A stretch of 64,000 bases of DNA from Acidobacteriota bacterium. Lineage in GTDB: Bacteria; Acidobacteriota; Thermoanaerobaculia; Multivoradales; J023. Under the pieces are notes generated by a model, which worked only from the letters and a program-made list of their open reading frames with translations, was not told where the DNA came from and made no database searches. Position numbers and translations under genes: made by a program. The stretch spans positions 1 to 64,000 of the forward strand of contig JAJCXO010000102.1 of NCBI GenBank assembly GCA_029263395.1, in the 5' to 3' direction. Shown here in pieces: positions 1-8,188 of this stretch; within the stretch, counting starts at the first letter, position 1, and each line of letters opens with the position of its first letter.

Positions 1-1
1 C

Positions 2-1525
2 CCCTTCAATCCCTACCCGTTTCCTTGGGCCAACCACCTCTTCCAGGACTCGACGTCGATGGCCATGGGCGTATTCGAAGGCCACATGGCGAAGATGGCC
101 GAGGGCTTCGCCGCCGTGCGCCAGGCCGAGCTCGAGCTGGCGGGCAAGTACCGTACCGAGGAGCACGACGACTTCTTCACCTACTTCAACTGGCACCGGT
201 TCAGCGACGAGGAATGGGAGCTTTGTCCACCGGTGGTGGCGGTGGGCGGCGACGGCGCGATGTACGACATCGGCTTCCAGAACCTGTCGCGCGCCCTGGC
301 CTCGGGCCGGCCGATCAAGGTGCTGGTGGTCGACACCCAGGTGTACTCCAACACCGGCGGCCAGGCCTGCACGTCGGGTTTCTTCGGTCAGATCTCCGAC
401 ATGGCGCAATACGGCAAGGTCGCACAAGGCAAGGAAGAACCGCGCAAAGAAATCGGCCTGATCGGTATGGCACACCGCACCACCTACGTGCTGCAAAGCA
501 CCATCGCCCACCCCGGCCACATGATCGAGGGCTTCATCCGAGGCCTCAAGGCGCGGCGGCCGGCGCTCTTCAACCTCTACAGCTCGTGCCAGCCCGAGCA
601 CGGCATTGCCGACGACCTGAGCCACCGCCAAGCCAAGCTGGCGGTCGAGTCGCGTGCCTACCCGCTCTTCCGCTACGACCCCGAAGCCGGCAAGACGCCC
701 GAGGAGTGCTTCGACCTCGAGGGCAATCCGGCGCTCGACCAGCTGTGGCCGACCTATACCTTGCGTTACAAGGACGGCAGCCGCGACAGACAGCTCGAGG
801 TGCCGATGACCTTCGTCGACTTCGCGATCACCGAGGTGCGCTTCCGCAAGCACTTCCGCGCCGCGCCGCCCGACACCTGGAACGACAACATGGTGCCGCT
901 CGCCGAGTTCCTGGACATGGACGAGGACGGGCGCGAAGGAAAATTCCCTTACGTCTGGTCGGTCGACCGCGAGCAGCGCCTGAGCCGACTGTTGGTCGCC
1001 AAGCCGATGGTCGAATCGGCCGAGGACCGGCGTGACTTCTGGACAATGCTCAAGGCCCTGGCCGGGGTCGACAAGGAAGAGATCTCGTGCGACGAGCTTG
1101 TGGAGCAGGCGCGTCGCGAGGTGGTGGGCAAGATCGCCTCGGGCCTGATGCGCCTGGCCGGCGGCGAAGGCGCCGACCCCAGCGACGCTGGCGGTGCCCT
1201 ACTCGCCGGTCTCGTCGGCTCGGATAGGGCAGCAGCCAGCGAGCCCGCCGCCGCAGCCAACGAGACCGTTGGTGGCACCATGGCGCCTTGGCTCGACACC
1301 GGGGAGTGCACCTCGTGCGACGAGTGCATCCAGCTCAACCCGCGGATGTTCGCCTACAACGAGAACAAAAGGGCCTACATCAAGGACCCCGCTGGCGGCC
1401 CCTACAGCGACTTGGTCAAGGCCGCCGAAAAATGTACCGCTCGCGTCATCCACCCGGGCCTACCTGCCGACCGGAGCGTCAAGGACATCGACAAGTGGAT
1501 CGAGCGCGGCAAGCAGTACAACTGA
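2..1525 (+). CDS. nifJ: Pyruvate:ferredoxin oxidoreductase, C-terminal part with fused ferredoxin domain (5' truncated by window)
   Basis: The frame is open from the first bases and reads NPYPFPWANHLFQDS, typical of the C-terminal part of NifJ-type 2-oxoacid:ferredoxin oxidoreductases. The thiamine-diphosphate site is visible as GDGAMYDIGFQN followed by VVDTQVYSNTGGQ. The enzyme oxidises pyruvate to acetyl-CoA and CO2 and passes electrons to ferredoxin. After the catalytic domain comes an Ala/Gly-rich linker (about 1150-1280), then a small ferredoxin-like domain with CTSCDEC near 1309-1329 and a fourth Cys at about 1434, enough for one [4Fe-4S] cluster. This tail suggests electrons are delivered through a tethered ferredoxin. 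The stop lies 28 bp before rnfC on the same strand, so the pair may be co-transcribed. Pyruvate as substrate is inferred from family similarity; the N-terminal domains are outside the window. Confidence 0.9.
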   Translation, partial: PFNPYPFPWANHLFQDSTSMAMGVFEGHMAKMAEGFAAVRQAELELAGKYRTEEHDDFFTYFNWHRFSDEEWELCPPVVAVGGDGAMYDIGFQNLSRALASGRPIKVLVVDTQVYSNTGGQACTSGFFGQISDMAQYGKVAQGKEEPRKEIGLIGMAHRTTYVLQSTIAHPGHMIEGFIRGLKARRPALFNLYSSCQPEHGIADDLSHRQAKLAVESRAYPLFRYDPEAGKTPEECFDLEGNPALDQLWPTYTLRYKDGSRDRQLEVPMTFVDFAITEVRFRKHFRAAPPDTWNDNMVPLAEFLDMDEDGREGKFPYVWSVDREQRLSRLLVAKPMVESAEDRRDFWTMLKALAGVDKEEISCDELVEQARREVVGKIASGLMRLAGGEGADPSDAGGALLAGLVGSDRAAASEPAAAANETVGGTMAPWLDTGECTSCDECIQLNPRMFAYNENKRAYIKDPAGGPYSDLVKAAEKCTARVIHPGLPADRSVKDIDKWIERGKQYN

Positions 1526-1553
1526 GCCGGGTTGGCGATACGGAAGCAGCGGT

Positions 1554-2891
1554 ATGAGACTTCTCGGCCTCAAGACATTCCGCCACGGCGTGCATCCGCC
1601 GGAGCTGAAGGACGAGACGAGCGGGCTGGCGATTCGCCAGTTCCCGTTCGCTCCGGTACTGGTCGTGCCGTTGGTGCAGCACCTCGGCAAGCCTTCGCTT
1701 CCCGAGGTGCGCGAGGGCCAGGAGGTGACGCGCGGGCAGCGCATCGCGCGGCCCGACGGCTTCCTGTCGGTGTCGATGCACGCGCCGGCGTCGGCCGTGG
1801 TGCGGCGTATCGGCCTGGCACCTAGCATCGGTGGCCGCATGGTGCCGTCGGTGTACCTCGAGCCGTTTCCTGGCTCGACTCAGGAGGTGATGGAGGGTAA
1901 GCCGTGTCAGCTGGAGACGGCGACCAAGGACGAGATCATCGCCGCGGTGCAGGACGCCGGCGTCGTCGGCCTCGGCGGCGCCGCCTTCCCGACCCACGTC
2001 AAGCTGGCCATCCCCGAGGGCAAAACCGTCGACACGCTGATCATCAACGGCGTCGAATGCGAGCCCTGCCTGACCACCGACCACCGCGTGATGCTCGAGC
2101 AGAGCGACGACCTCTTCCGCGGCATGCGCTACCTGCTCGAAGTGGTCGGCGCCGAACGTGCGATCCTCGGCGTCGAGGCCAACAAGCGCGACGCCTTCGA
2201 GCACCTGCGCGATAACCTGCCGGCCGACCTGCCGGCCACCGTCGAGCTGCTCCAGGTCAAATACCCGCAGGGCGCCGAGAAGATGCTGATCACCGCCTTG
2301 CTCGGTCGCGAGGTGCCGTCTGGCGGCCTGCCGCTCGACGTCCACGCGCTGTGCGTCAACGTCGCCACCACCGCCGAGATCGGCCGCCTCTTGCCGCACG
2401 GTCGCGGCATCCAGGAGCGGGTCATCACCATCACCGGGCCGGCGGTGAAGCGCAAGGGCAACTACCGCATCCCGATCGGCACGCCACTGCGCTTTCTGCT
2501 CGAGGCCGTTGGCGTCGATGACGCGGTCGACCGCGTGTTCGTCGGCGGCCCGATGATGGGTGCATCGGCGTCGAGCCTCGATATCCCGATCACCAAGGGC
2601 GCCTCGGGCGTGGTGGCCTTCACTGACGTCGAGTCCGAGCGCACCCACCGCCAGGTCTACCCTTGCATCCGCTGTGGCTACTGCGTCGACGCCTGTCCGA
2701 TCGTCCTGGACCCGTCGCGTCTCGGGCTCTTGGCGCTGTCGGGTGAGCACCGGCGCATGGCCGACGAGCACAACCTCATGGACTGCTTCGAATGCGGCTC
2801 GTGCTCGTTCGTGTGTCCGTCGCACATCCCGCTGGTGCAGCATTTCCGCGTCGCCAAGGCGGCGGTACGCAAGGCGAGGGCTGCTCAATGA
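1554..2891 (+). CDS. rnfC: Rnf electron-transport complex subunit C
   Basis: About 445 residues. Rnf is a membrane ion-pumping complex that couples ferredoxin and NAD(P)H redox reactions. RnfC is the peripheral subunit that normally binds NADH and FMN. The start MRLLGLKTFRHGVHPPE matches the usual RnfC N-terminus, so ATG 1554 is chosen over the longer open frame from 1194, which overlaps the PFOR gene. The central part contains GLGGAAFPTHVK and INGVECEPCLTTDHR, both RnfC landmarks. Near the C-terminus are two [4Fe-4S] motifs, CIRCGYCVDACP and CFECGSCSFVCP. The stop overlaps the rnfD start (ATGA), indicating translational coupling. Confidence 0.95.
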   Translation: MRLLGLKTFRHGVHPPELKDETSGLAIRQFPFAPVLVVPLVQHLGKPSLPEVREGQEVTRGQRIARPDGFLSVSMHAPASAVVRRIGLAPSIGGRMVPSVYLEPFPGSTQEVMEGKPCQLETATKDEIIAAVQDAGVVGLGGAAFPTHVKLAIPEGKTVDTLIINGVECEPCLTTDHRVMLEQSDDLFRGMRYLLEVVGAERAILGVEANKRDAFEHLRDNLPADLPATVELLQVKYPQGAEKMLITALLGREVPSGGLPLDVHALCVNVATTAEIGRLLPHGRGIQERVITITGPAVKRKGNYRIPIGTPLRFLLEAVGVDDAVDRVFVGGPMMGASASSLDIPITKGASGVVAFTDVESERTHRQVYPCIRCGYCVDACPIVLDPSRLGLLALSGEHRRMADEHNLMDCFECGSCSFVCPSHIPLVQHFRVAKAAVRKARAAQ

Positions 2892-3982
2892 CACAGCGGA
2901 CACCCAAGGGTCCGGCGACGGTCGGCACGGCGCGCGCCCGCCCGAGTGCCGGAAGCGTGCTCGAGATCCGTACTTCGCCGCACATCCTGAGCGGCAACAG
3001 CGTCGACGTGATCATGTTCAACGTCGTGCTGGCGCTGCTGCCGGTCTGCGCGTTCGCGGTTTACGCCTTCGGCACCACCGCGCTGCTCACCCTGGCGATC
3101 GCAACTGCGGCCTGCGTCGCCACCGAGCACCTGGCATGCCAGGCCGCGGGCAAGCCGTCGACCGTCGGCGATTGGTCAGCGGTGATCACTGGCCTGCTCT
3201 ACGGCCTCACATTGCCGCCCGGGCTACCGCTGTGGATGACCGCGGCCGGCGGCGTCATCGCTATGGGCCTCGGCAAGGTACTGTTCGGCGGCCTGGGCCA
3301 GAACCCGTTCAACCCGGCGCTGGTCGGCCGTGCGGTGCTGCTAGCAGCGTTCCCGGTGGCCATGACCCGTTGGCTGCCGGCGTTCACCGCCGAGCGCTTC
3401 GCGGCGTTGCCGAGCTCGCTCCTGGCGCTGCCGTTCTCGCGCCCGGTCTACGACGCTTCGGCCTACGATGGCTTGACCGGTGCCACACCGCTGGCGGCCT
3501 GGAAGTTCGACCGCCTGGCCACTGACGTCGGCGATCTGGCTATGGGCACCATCGCCGGCTCGACCGGCGAGACCTCGAGCCTGCTGATCCTGCTCGGCGG
3601 CGCTTACCTGGTGGCGCGCAACATGATGAGCTGGCGTATCACCGCCTCGATCCTTGGCGTGGTGGCGGCTTTCAGCGGCGTGTTACACCTGATCGACGCC
3701 GAGCGTTACGCCTCGCCCGCCTTCATGCTCTTCTCAGGCGGCCTGATGCTCGGCGCGGTGTTCATGGCAACCGACATGGTCGGCTCGCCCATGACTCACC
3801 TCGGCTGTGTGCTCTACGGTGCGCTGATCGGCCTCTTGGTGGTGATCATCCGCACCTGGGGCGGCATGCCCGAGGGAGTAATGTACGCCATCCTGCTCGG
3901 CAATGCCGCGACGCCGCACCTCGACCGGCTGATCCGGCCGACGGTCTACGGCACGCGACAAGCCGCGGAAACGGCGTCGTGA
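2888..3982 (+). CDS. rnfD: Rnf electron-transport complex subunit D
   Basis: About 364 residues with many hydrophobic segments. RnfD is an integral membrane subunit carrying a covalently bound FMN and is related to NqrB. The FMN attachment motif is seen as DGLTGATPLAAWKFD, where the Thr of TGAT is the expected phosphoester site. The N-terminal SPHILSGNSVDVIMFNV and the GLGQNPFNPALVGRA segment are typical of the family. The ATG overlaps the rnfC stop; a longer in-frame extension to 2792 lies inside rnfC and is not supported. The stop overlaps the GTG start of rnfG. Confidence 0.95.
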   Translation: MTQRTPKGPATVGTARARPSAGSVLEIRTSPHILSGNSVDVIMFNVVLALLPVCAFAVYAFGTTALLTLAIATAACVATEHLACQAAGKPSTVGDWSAVITGLLYGLTLPPGLPLWMTAAGGVIAMGLGKVLFGGLGQNPFNPALVGRAVLLAAFPVAMTRWLPAFTAERFAALPSSLLALPFSRPVYDASAYDGLTGATPLAAWKFDRLATDVGDLAMGTIAGSTGETSSLLILLGGAYLVARNMMSWRITASILGVVAAFSGVLHLIDAERYASPAFMLFSGGLMLGAVFMATDMVGSPMTHLGCVLYGALIGLLVVIIRTWGGMPEGVMYAILLGNAATPHLDRLIRPTVYGTRQAAETAS

Positions 3983-4743
3983 GCGCCGCACCGGTCACCC
4001 CCGCCGCGGCGCCCGTGCCTACCGCGCCGGTGCCCTCCGGCATCGGACCGATCTGGCCGATGTATCGCGCCATGGTCGGCATCGGCGTGCTGTGCGGGCT
4101 GGCGATCGTCACCGTCTTCGAGGCCACCCGGCCGGTGATCAGGCGCAACCAGGCGGCGGCGCTCGAGCGTGCCGTCTTCCAGGTGCTGCCCGAGGCGGCC
4201 TCGAGCGTCACCTTCGGCTACGCTGGCGACGGCTTCGAGATCGCGGACGGAGAGGACGCGGCCGACGGCGAGCGGGTGTGGGCCGGTTACGACGCCGACG
4301 GCCGGCTGGTCGGCCTGGCGATCGAGACCAGCGGCATGGGCTACCAGGACACCATCCGCCTGCTCTACGGCTACGCCCCCGAGCGCGACGCGGTGGTCGG
4401 TATCCGCGTGCTCGAGAGCAAGGAGACGCCGGGTCTGGGCGACAAGATCGAGACCGACCCCGGTTTCCTGCGCAACTTCGAGCTCCTCGACGTTGCCCTG
4501 GCGGCGGATGGCGCGTCGCTCGCCCGCTCGATCGAGGTGGTGAAGCCAGGCGCCAAGACCGAGCCGTGGCAGATCGACGGCATCACCGGCGCTACCATCT
4601 CGTCGGTGGCAATCGTTGACATGCTGCGCCGCAGCACGAAAGTGTGGATCCCGCGCTTGAGCCGGCATCTCGACGATTTTGCGCCGGCCCGGGCCGGCGA
4701 AGCGGCGACCGGCGCATCCGGATCGGAGGCCGAAGATGTCTGA
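3979..4743 (+). CDS. rnfG: Rnf electron-transport complex subunit G
   Basis: 254 residues: a short Pro/Ala-rich N-terminus, one transmembrane helix (about residues 28-50), then a soluble FMN-binding domain. RnfG carries a covalent FMN like NqrC; the attachment motif DGITGATISS is present near residue 200. ESKETPGLGDKI is also characteristic. It starts with GTG overlapping the rnfD stop and overlaps rnfE by 8 bp, so all subunits are likely translated in fixed ratio. Confidence 0.94.
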   Translation: MSAAPVTPAAAPVPTAPVPSGIGPIWPMYRAMVGIGVLCGLAIVTVFEATRPVIRRNQAAALERAVFQVLPEAASSVTFGYAGDGFEIADGEDAADGERVWAGYDADGRLVGLAIETSGMGYQDTIRLLYGYAPERDAVVGIRVLESKETPGLGDKIETDPGFLRNFELLDVALAADGASLARSIEVVKPGAKTEPWQIDGITGATISSVAIVDMLRRSTKVWIPRLSRHLDDFAPARAGEAATGASGSEAEDV

Positions 4744-5407
4744 CACTCACCTCGTCGACGCCGCCGGTCCGAGCAGCACCGACGAATTCGTCAAGGGTCT
4801 GTGGCGCGAGAATCCGGTCTTCGTGCAGGCGCTCGGCATGTGCCCGGTACTTGCGGTGTCGAATACCGCACTCAACGCCCTGGCCATGGGCCTGGCTACG
4901 CTCTTCGTGCTGGTGATGTCGAATACCGTCGTGTCGCTGCTGCGTCGCTTCATTCCCAAGCAGGTGCGCATCGCCACCTACATCCTGGTCATCGCCACCT
5001 TCGTCACCATTGTCGACTACGCAATCCAAGCGATCAGCCTCGAGATGTACCGGGCGCTCGGTGCCTTTATCTCGCTGATTGTGGTCAACTGCCTGATCCT
5101 CGGTCGCGCCGAGTCGTTCGCGTCGAAAAACGGCGTCGGTCGCTCGATCCTCGACGGCCTGGGCATGGGTATCGGTTTCACCGTCGCGCTTTTGGCGCTC
5201 GGCGCGGTGCGCGAGATCTTCGGCGCCGGCTCGCTGTTCGGCGTCCAGCTGTTCCACGACGCCTTCCAGCCGTGGGTGATGATGATCCTGCCGAGCGGCG
5301 GCTTCTTCACCCTCGCTGGCTGGCTGCTGCTTTTCAACTGGCTGCGCGCCCGCGCCGAAACTTTGAACTCCGCGAAATTGGCTGACGCTCTGGAGGCAAC
5401 ATCATGA
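4736..5407 (+). CDS. rnfE: Rnf electron-transport complex subunit E
   Basis: 223 residues, polytopic membrane protein of the RnfE/NqrD family. Start ATG 4736 has an appropriately spaced GGAGG at 4725-4729 and yields MSDTHLVDAAGP followed by the conserved FVKGLWRENPVFVQALGMCPVLAVSN. The Cys in LGMCP and the one in VVNCLILGRAE are the positions that, with partners in RnfA, ligate the intramembrane [2Fe-2S] cluster in the Rnf/Nqr family. The gene overlaps rnfG by 8 bp and rnfA by 4 bp. Confidence 0.95.
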   Translation: MSDTHLVDAAGPSSTDEFVKGLWRENPVFVQALGMCPVLAVSNTALNALAMGLATLFVLVMSNTVVSLLRRFIPKQVRIATYILVIATFVTIVDYAIQAISLEMYRALGAFISLIVVNCLILGRAESFASKNGVGRSILDGLGMGIGFTVALLALGAVREIFGAGSLFGVQLFHDAFQPWVMMILPSGGFFTLAGWLLLFNWLRARAETLNSAKLADALEATS

Positions 5408-5985
5408 CCCAGGAGCCGCTGTGGTCGGTTTTTGTCGGCGCCAGCCTGATCAACAACTTCGTGCTCGCCTACTTCCTCGGCATCTGCCCGTTTCTCGGCG
5501 TCTCGGGCAAGCTCGAGACGGCGTCGCGCATGGGCGGTGCGGTGACCTTCGTCATGTTGGTCAGCTCGACCTGCGCTTACGGTATCAACGTGCTGCTGAT
5601 CGCCATCGACGCACCGTACCTGCGCCTGATCTCGTTCATCGCGGTCATCGCCTCGACCGTGCAACTGGTCGAGATGTTCATCAAGAAAGTCAGCCCGGCG
5701 CTGTTCCGCTCGCTCGGCATCTTCCTGCCGCTGATCACCACCAACTGCGCCATCCTCGGGCTGACGCTGTTCCAGACCAACAAGGGCTACGGCTTCGTCC
5801 AATGCCTGGCCTACGCGCTCGGAGCTGGCGTCGGCTTCACCTTGGCGTTGGTGCTGATGGCCGGGTTGCGGGAGAAGCTCGAACTCGCCTCGACGCCCGA
5901 CGTGGTGCGCGGTACCGCGCTCACCCTGGTAATCGCCGGCCTGCTGTCGATCACCTTCATGGGCTTCGCCGGCCTCGGAGGTTAG
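5404..5985 (+). CDS. rnfA: Rnf electron-transport complex subunit A
   Basis: 193 residues, six-helix membrane protein of the RnfA/NqrE family, paired with RnfE around an Fe-S centre. Conserved pieces seen are INNFVLAYFLGICPFLGVS and TTNCAILG, both with the cluster Cys. TGGAGG at 5391-5396 precedes the ATG, which overlaps the rnfE stop. In classical clostridial operons (rnfCDGEAB) the next gene would be rnfB; here it is a small membrane protein followed by a flavoprotein reductase. Confidence 0.95.
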   Translation: MTQEPLWSVFVGASLINNFVLAYFLGICPFLGVSGKLETASRMGGAVTFVMLVSSTCAYGINVLLIAIDAPYLRLISFIAVIASTVQLVEMFIKKVSPALFRSLGIFLPLITTNCAILGLTLFQTNKGYGFVQCLAYALGAGVGFTLALVLMAGLREKLELASTPDVVRGTALTLVIAGLLSITFMGFAGLGG

Positions 5986-5989
5986 GGAG

Positions 5990-6238
5990 ATGGAGATGCT
6001 CGCATCGTACGCCACCGGCCTCGCCGCCCTCGTTCTCGTGATGCTGGCGTGGGTCGTCGTCCAGGGCGCTTGGCGGCGCGCCTTCCCCGACGCCTCAGAC
6101 GACGCCGACGCCTTGGCCGGGCGCCTGGGATGTTACGGCTGCCCGCAACGCGGCAGCGACGGCTGCCGCCACAACTCTGCTTGCCACGCTCGTCGACCCA
6201 TCCGCGCTGCCGCGCCAACGCCGCAACACGGGGACTGA
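5990..6238 (+). CDS. Small Cys-rich single-helix membrane protein in the rnfB position
   Basis: 82 residues. One transmembrane helix (about residues 7-26) is followed by four Cys in the pattern GCYGC, then C59 and C65 (C-x2-C-x7-C-x5-C), and a basic Pro/Ala tail. GGAGGTTAGGGAG lies immediately upstream, a strong ribosome-binding region. It is 4 bp after rnfA and 9 bp before the reductase gene, clearly inside the operon. It is far too short to be RnfB and lacks the paired 4Fe-4S ferredoxin motifs. The layout (one helix, then clustered Cys) recalls NqrM, which supplies iron for the NqrD/NqrE centre, so a maturation role for the RnfA/RnfE cluster is possible. That is inference; the sequence match is not convincing by eye. 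Confidence 0.6.
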   Translation: MEMLASYATGLAALVLVMLAWVVVQGAWRRAFPDASDDADALAGRLGCYGCPQRGSDGCRHNSACHARRPIRAAAPTPQHGD

Positions 6239-6247
6239 GGAGAGATC

Positions 6248-7144
6248 ATGACCGAACCCACGGCACTTGGAAACGAAGCGGTCCACCACCTGCACAACTA
6301 CGACATCGACGTCCGCCACACGGCGAAGGTAGTCTCGAGCGAACGGATCACATCCATACAGTCTGACACCGAGGTGCGCGAGCTGGTACTCGAGGTCGAT
6401 CGGCCCGACTTCGACTTCCGAGTCGGCCAGAGTGTCGGCGTGCTCGCCCCCGCGCCACCCGACTTCGGTGCCGAGCACCACCTGCGCCTCTACAGTGTCG
6501 CCGACCTGCCTGAGCGCGAACCGACCGGCCCGCCGCGCATCGTGCTGTGCGTGCGCCGTTGCACCTACACCGACAGCTACAGTGGCGAGGAGTACCCCGG
6601 GGTGGCGTCGAATTACCTCTGCGACCTGGCGCCCGGCGACACGCTGACCCTCACCGGTCCCTACGGCCTGCCGTTCGCGGTGCCCGACGAACTCGACGCC
6701 AACTTGGTGCTGATCGGCACCGGCACCGGCATCGCACCGTTCCGCGCCCTGGTCAAGCACATCTACCGCGATGTCGACAGTTGGACCGGCCGCGTGCTGC
6801 TCTTCTACGGCGCCAAGAGCGGCCTCGAGCTGTTGTACATGAACGACACGCGCGACGATTTCTCGCAGTATTACGACGAGGAGACCTTCGAAGCGTTCCG
6901 CGCACTCAGCCCGCGTCCGCATTGGGGCGATCCGATCGCCTGGGACGACGCCATCGCCGAGCGTGGTACCGAGTTGTGGAAGATGCTCGGCCAGCCGAAG
7001 ACCTACGTCTACGTCGCCGGCCTCGAGAAGATGCGCCCCGAGCTTGACACCGTCTTCGCCGGCCTCGCCGGCTCGGCCGAGAGATGGCAACGCCGCAAGG
7101 CCGAGCTGATGGCCGGCGAGCGCTGGGTCGAGTTGCTTTACTAA
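6248..7144 (+). CDS. Plant-type ferredoxin-NAD(P)+ reductase flavoprotein
   Basis: 298 residues. The FAD-binding motif RLYS (residues 80-83), the NLVLIGTGTGIAPFRAL pyridine-nucleotide loop (near 157-165) and the C-terminal ...WVELLY with a terminal aromatic residue fit plant-type FNRs, which shuttle electrons between ferredoxin and NADP(H). There is no transmembrane helix and no [2Fe-2S] domain, so it is not an NqrF. GAGGAGAGATC precedes the ATG. It closes the rnf operon and could be the electron partner that replaces RnfB, either linking ferredoxin to NAD(P)H directly or feeding Rnf. Nucleotide specificity cannot be read with confidence. Confidence 0.88.
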   Translation: MTEPTALGNEAVHHLHNYDIDVRHTAKVVSSERITSIQSDTEVRELVLEVDRPDFDFRVGQSVGVLAPAPPDFGAEHHLRLYSVADLPEREPTGPPRIVLCVRRCTYTDSYSGEEYPGVASNYLCDLAPGDTLTLTGPYGLPFAVPDELDANLVLIGTGTGIAPFRALVKHIYRDVDSWTGRVLLFYGAKSGLELLYMNDTRDDFSQYYDEETFEAFRALSPRPHWGDPIAWDDAIAERGTELWKMLGQPKTYVYVAGLEKMRPELDTVFAGLAGSAERWQRRKAELMAGERWVELLY

Positions 7145-7154
7145 GCTCCGGGCA

Positions 7155-7631
7155 TTGTCACATTCAGGGTCGGGCCCTGTTGGTGACATGACCAGTGGAG
7201 AAGTAGGGCTAGTTGTATTCTGGACCTTCTTCTTCTACCACGAGGTTGGTCATGCTCTGATCCATGTCCTCGACCTGCCGACGACCGGCAGGGAGGAGGA
7301 TGCCGTGGCCCAGCTCTCGACCCATATTTTGGCCTACGAAGCTGAGGACGGCGACGTCCCGACTCTCGATGCCGCGCTCGCGTTCCTCGAGTGGTCCAAG
7401 GAGGCGCGGCAGTCGAATGCGGAGTCTCCTTATTGGGATGAGCACTCCCTGAATGAACAACGGTTCTTCAACCTCGTCTGTTGAGTCTACGGACAGGATC
7501 CCGGACGGTTCCGGAACCTCGTCCAGCAGGGGCACCTTCCCGAGACTCAAGCTGCTCGCTGCCCGGGTGAGTGGCAGCAGATCGACAAGAGCTGGACCGT
7601 ACTCCTCGATCCCCACCTCAAGGGAGAGTGA
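7155..7631 (+). pseudogene. DUF4344 putative metallopeptidase, 5'-truncated and with in-frame TGA
   Basis: The frame shows the DUF4344 zinc-metallopeptidase signature: YHEVGHALIHVLDLP followed by GREEDAVAQLSTHIL, then DEHSLNEQRFFNLVC. A TGA at 7482-7484 interrupts it, after which the same frame continues as VYGQDPGRFRNLVQQGHLP and ends with WTVLLDPHLKGE at 7629-7631. Both halves belong to one family, so a single nonsense change split the gene. The usual N-terminal region and signal peptide before the HE..GH motif are also missing, because the frame begins just after the FNR stop. Two independent lesions make a pseudogene most likely. Confidence 0.75.
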
Positions 7632-7816
7632 TCGAGAAGGGGCAGTAATCGAGGCGCCCTCGTACCGTCAGAGCGAGTTTCTGAGCGCCTCCCTCGGTCT
7701 TTTGTTCGCCGGTCTGCTCGAAACTCCCGAAGCGCCTCAGTGTTTTGAAGATGAAATGCAGGTGGAACGGCAGTTTTGCCTCGGCTACGCGACTTCAGCT
7801 CGATAGCTCTCTGAAC

Positions 7817-8188
7817 TTAGGCGAGCCAGATAACTGCCAAGAACGCGACGAAGCTAGCAACGTACAGCCGGCTTTGGAGAAAAGCCGAAAGACTGAAAAG
7901 GAACAGCACAACCTCGTGGGGCAGGTCCTCGGGCAGATCGACTTCGATGCCGTCGGTGTTGGCGAACTTGATTTCCCCGACGGTCTCTTCGCCCCGGATC
8001 AGCTCGTATCGGCCTGGGAAGATCCAGTGCCGTCGCACGCTGTAGATTGTTTCGCCAACTTCGATCCCGAGCTTCCGCCGCCAGAAGCCGTGCGGTTTCG
8101 CCCGAGCCAGGATCGTGTTGCCTCGGGCGAGCAGGAAGTCGCCGAACCACGGCTCGCGGGTGATCTCCGCAATAAGAGGCACCGTCAC
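7817..8188 (-). CDS. Hypothetical protein coupled to the MacB-core protein
   Basis: 123 residues, GTG start at 8188 overlapping the stop of the upstream MacB-core gene (GTGA). The body is charged and strand-rich, for example ARAKPHGFWRRKLGIEVGE and GEIKFANTDGIEVDLPEDL. It ends with a hydrophobic stretch (LYVASFVAFLAVIWLA) that looks like a C-terminal membrane anchor. No family was recognised. The downstream 185 bp to the DUF4344 pseudogene hold no visible gene. Confidence 0.55.
   Translation of the reverse strand: MTVPLIAEITREPWFGDFLLARGNTILARAKPHGFWRRKLGIEVGETIYSVRRHWIFPGRYELIRGEETVGEIKFANTDGIEVDLPEDLPHEVVLFLFSLSAFLQSRLYVASFVAFLAVIWLA

Noticed and set aside
7482-7484. Second selenocysteine codon in the DUF4344 gene
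   Set aside because: The site is not known to be a redox Cys, the N-terminus is missing, and the hairpin after it is short; a nonsense mutation is simpler.
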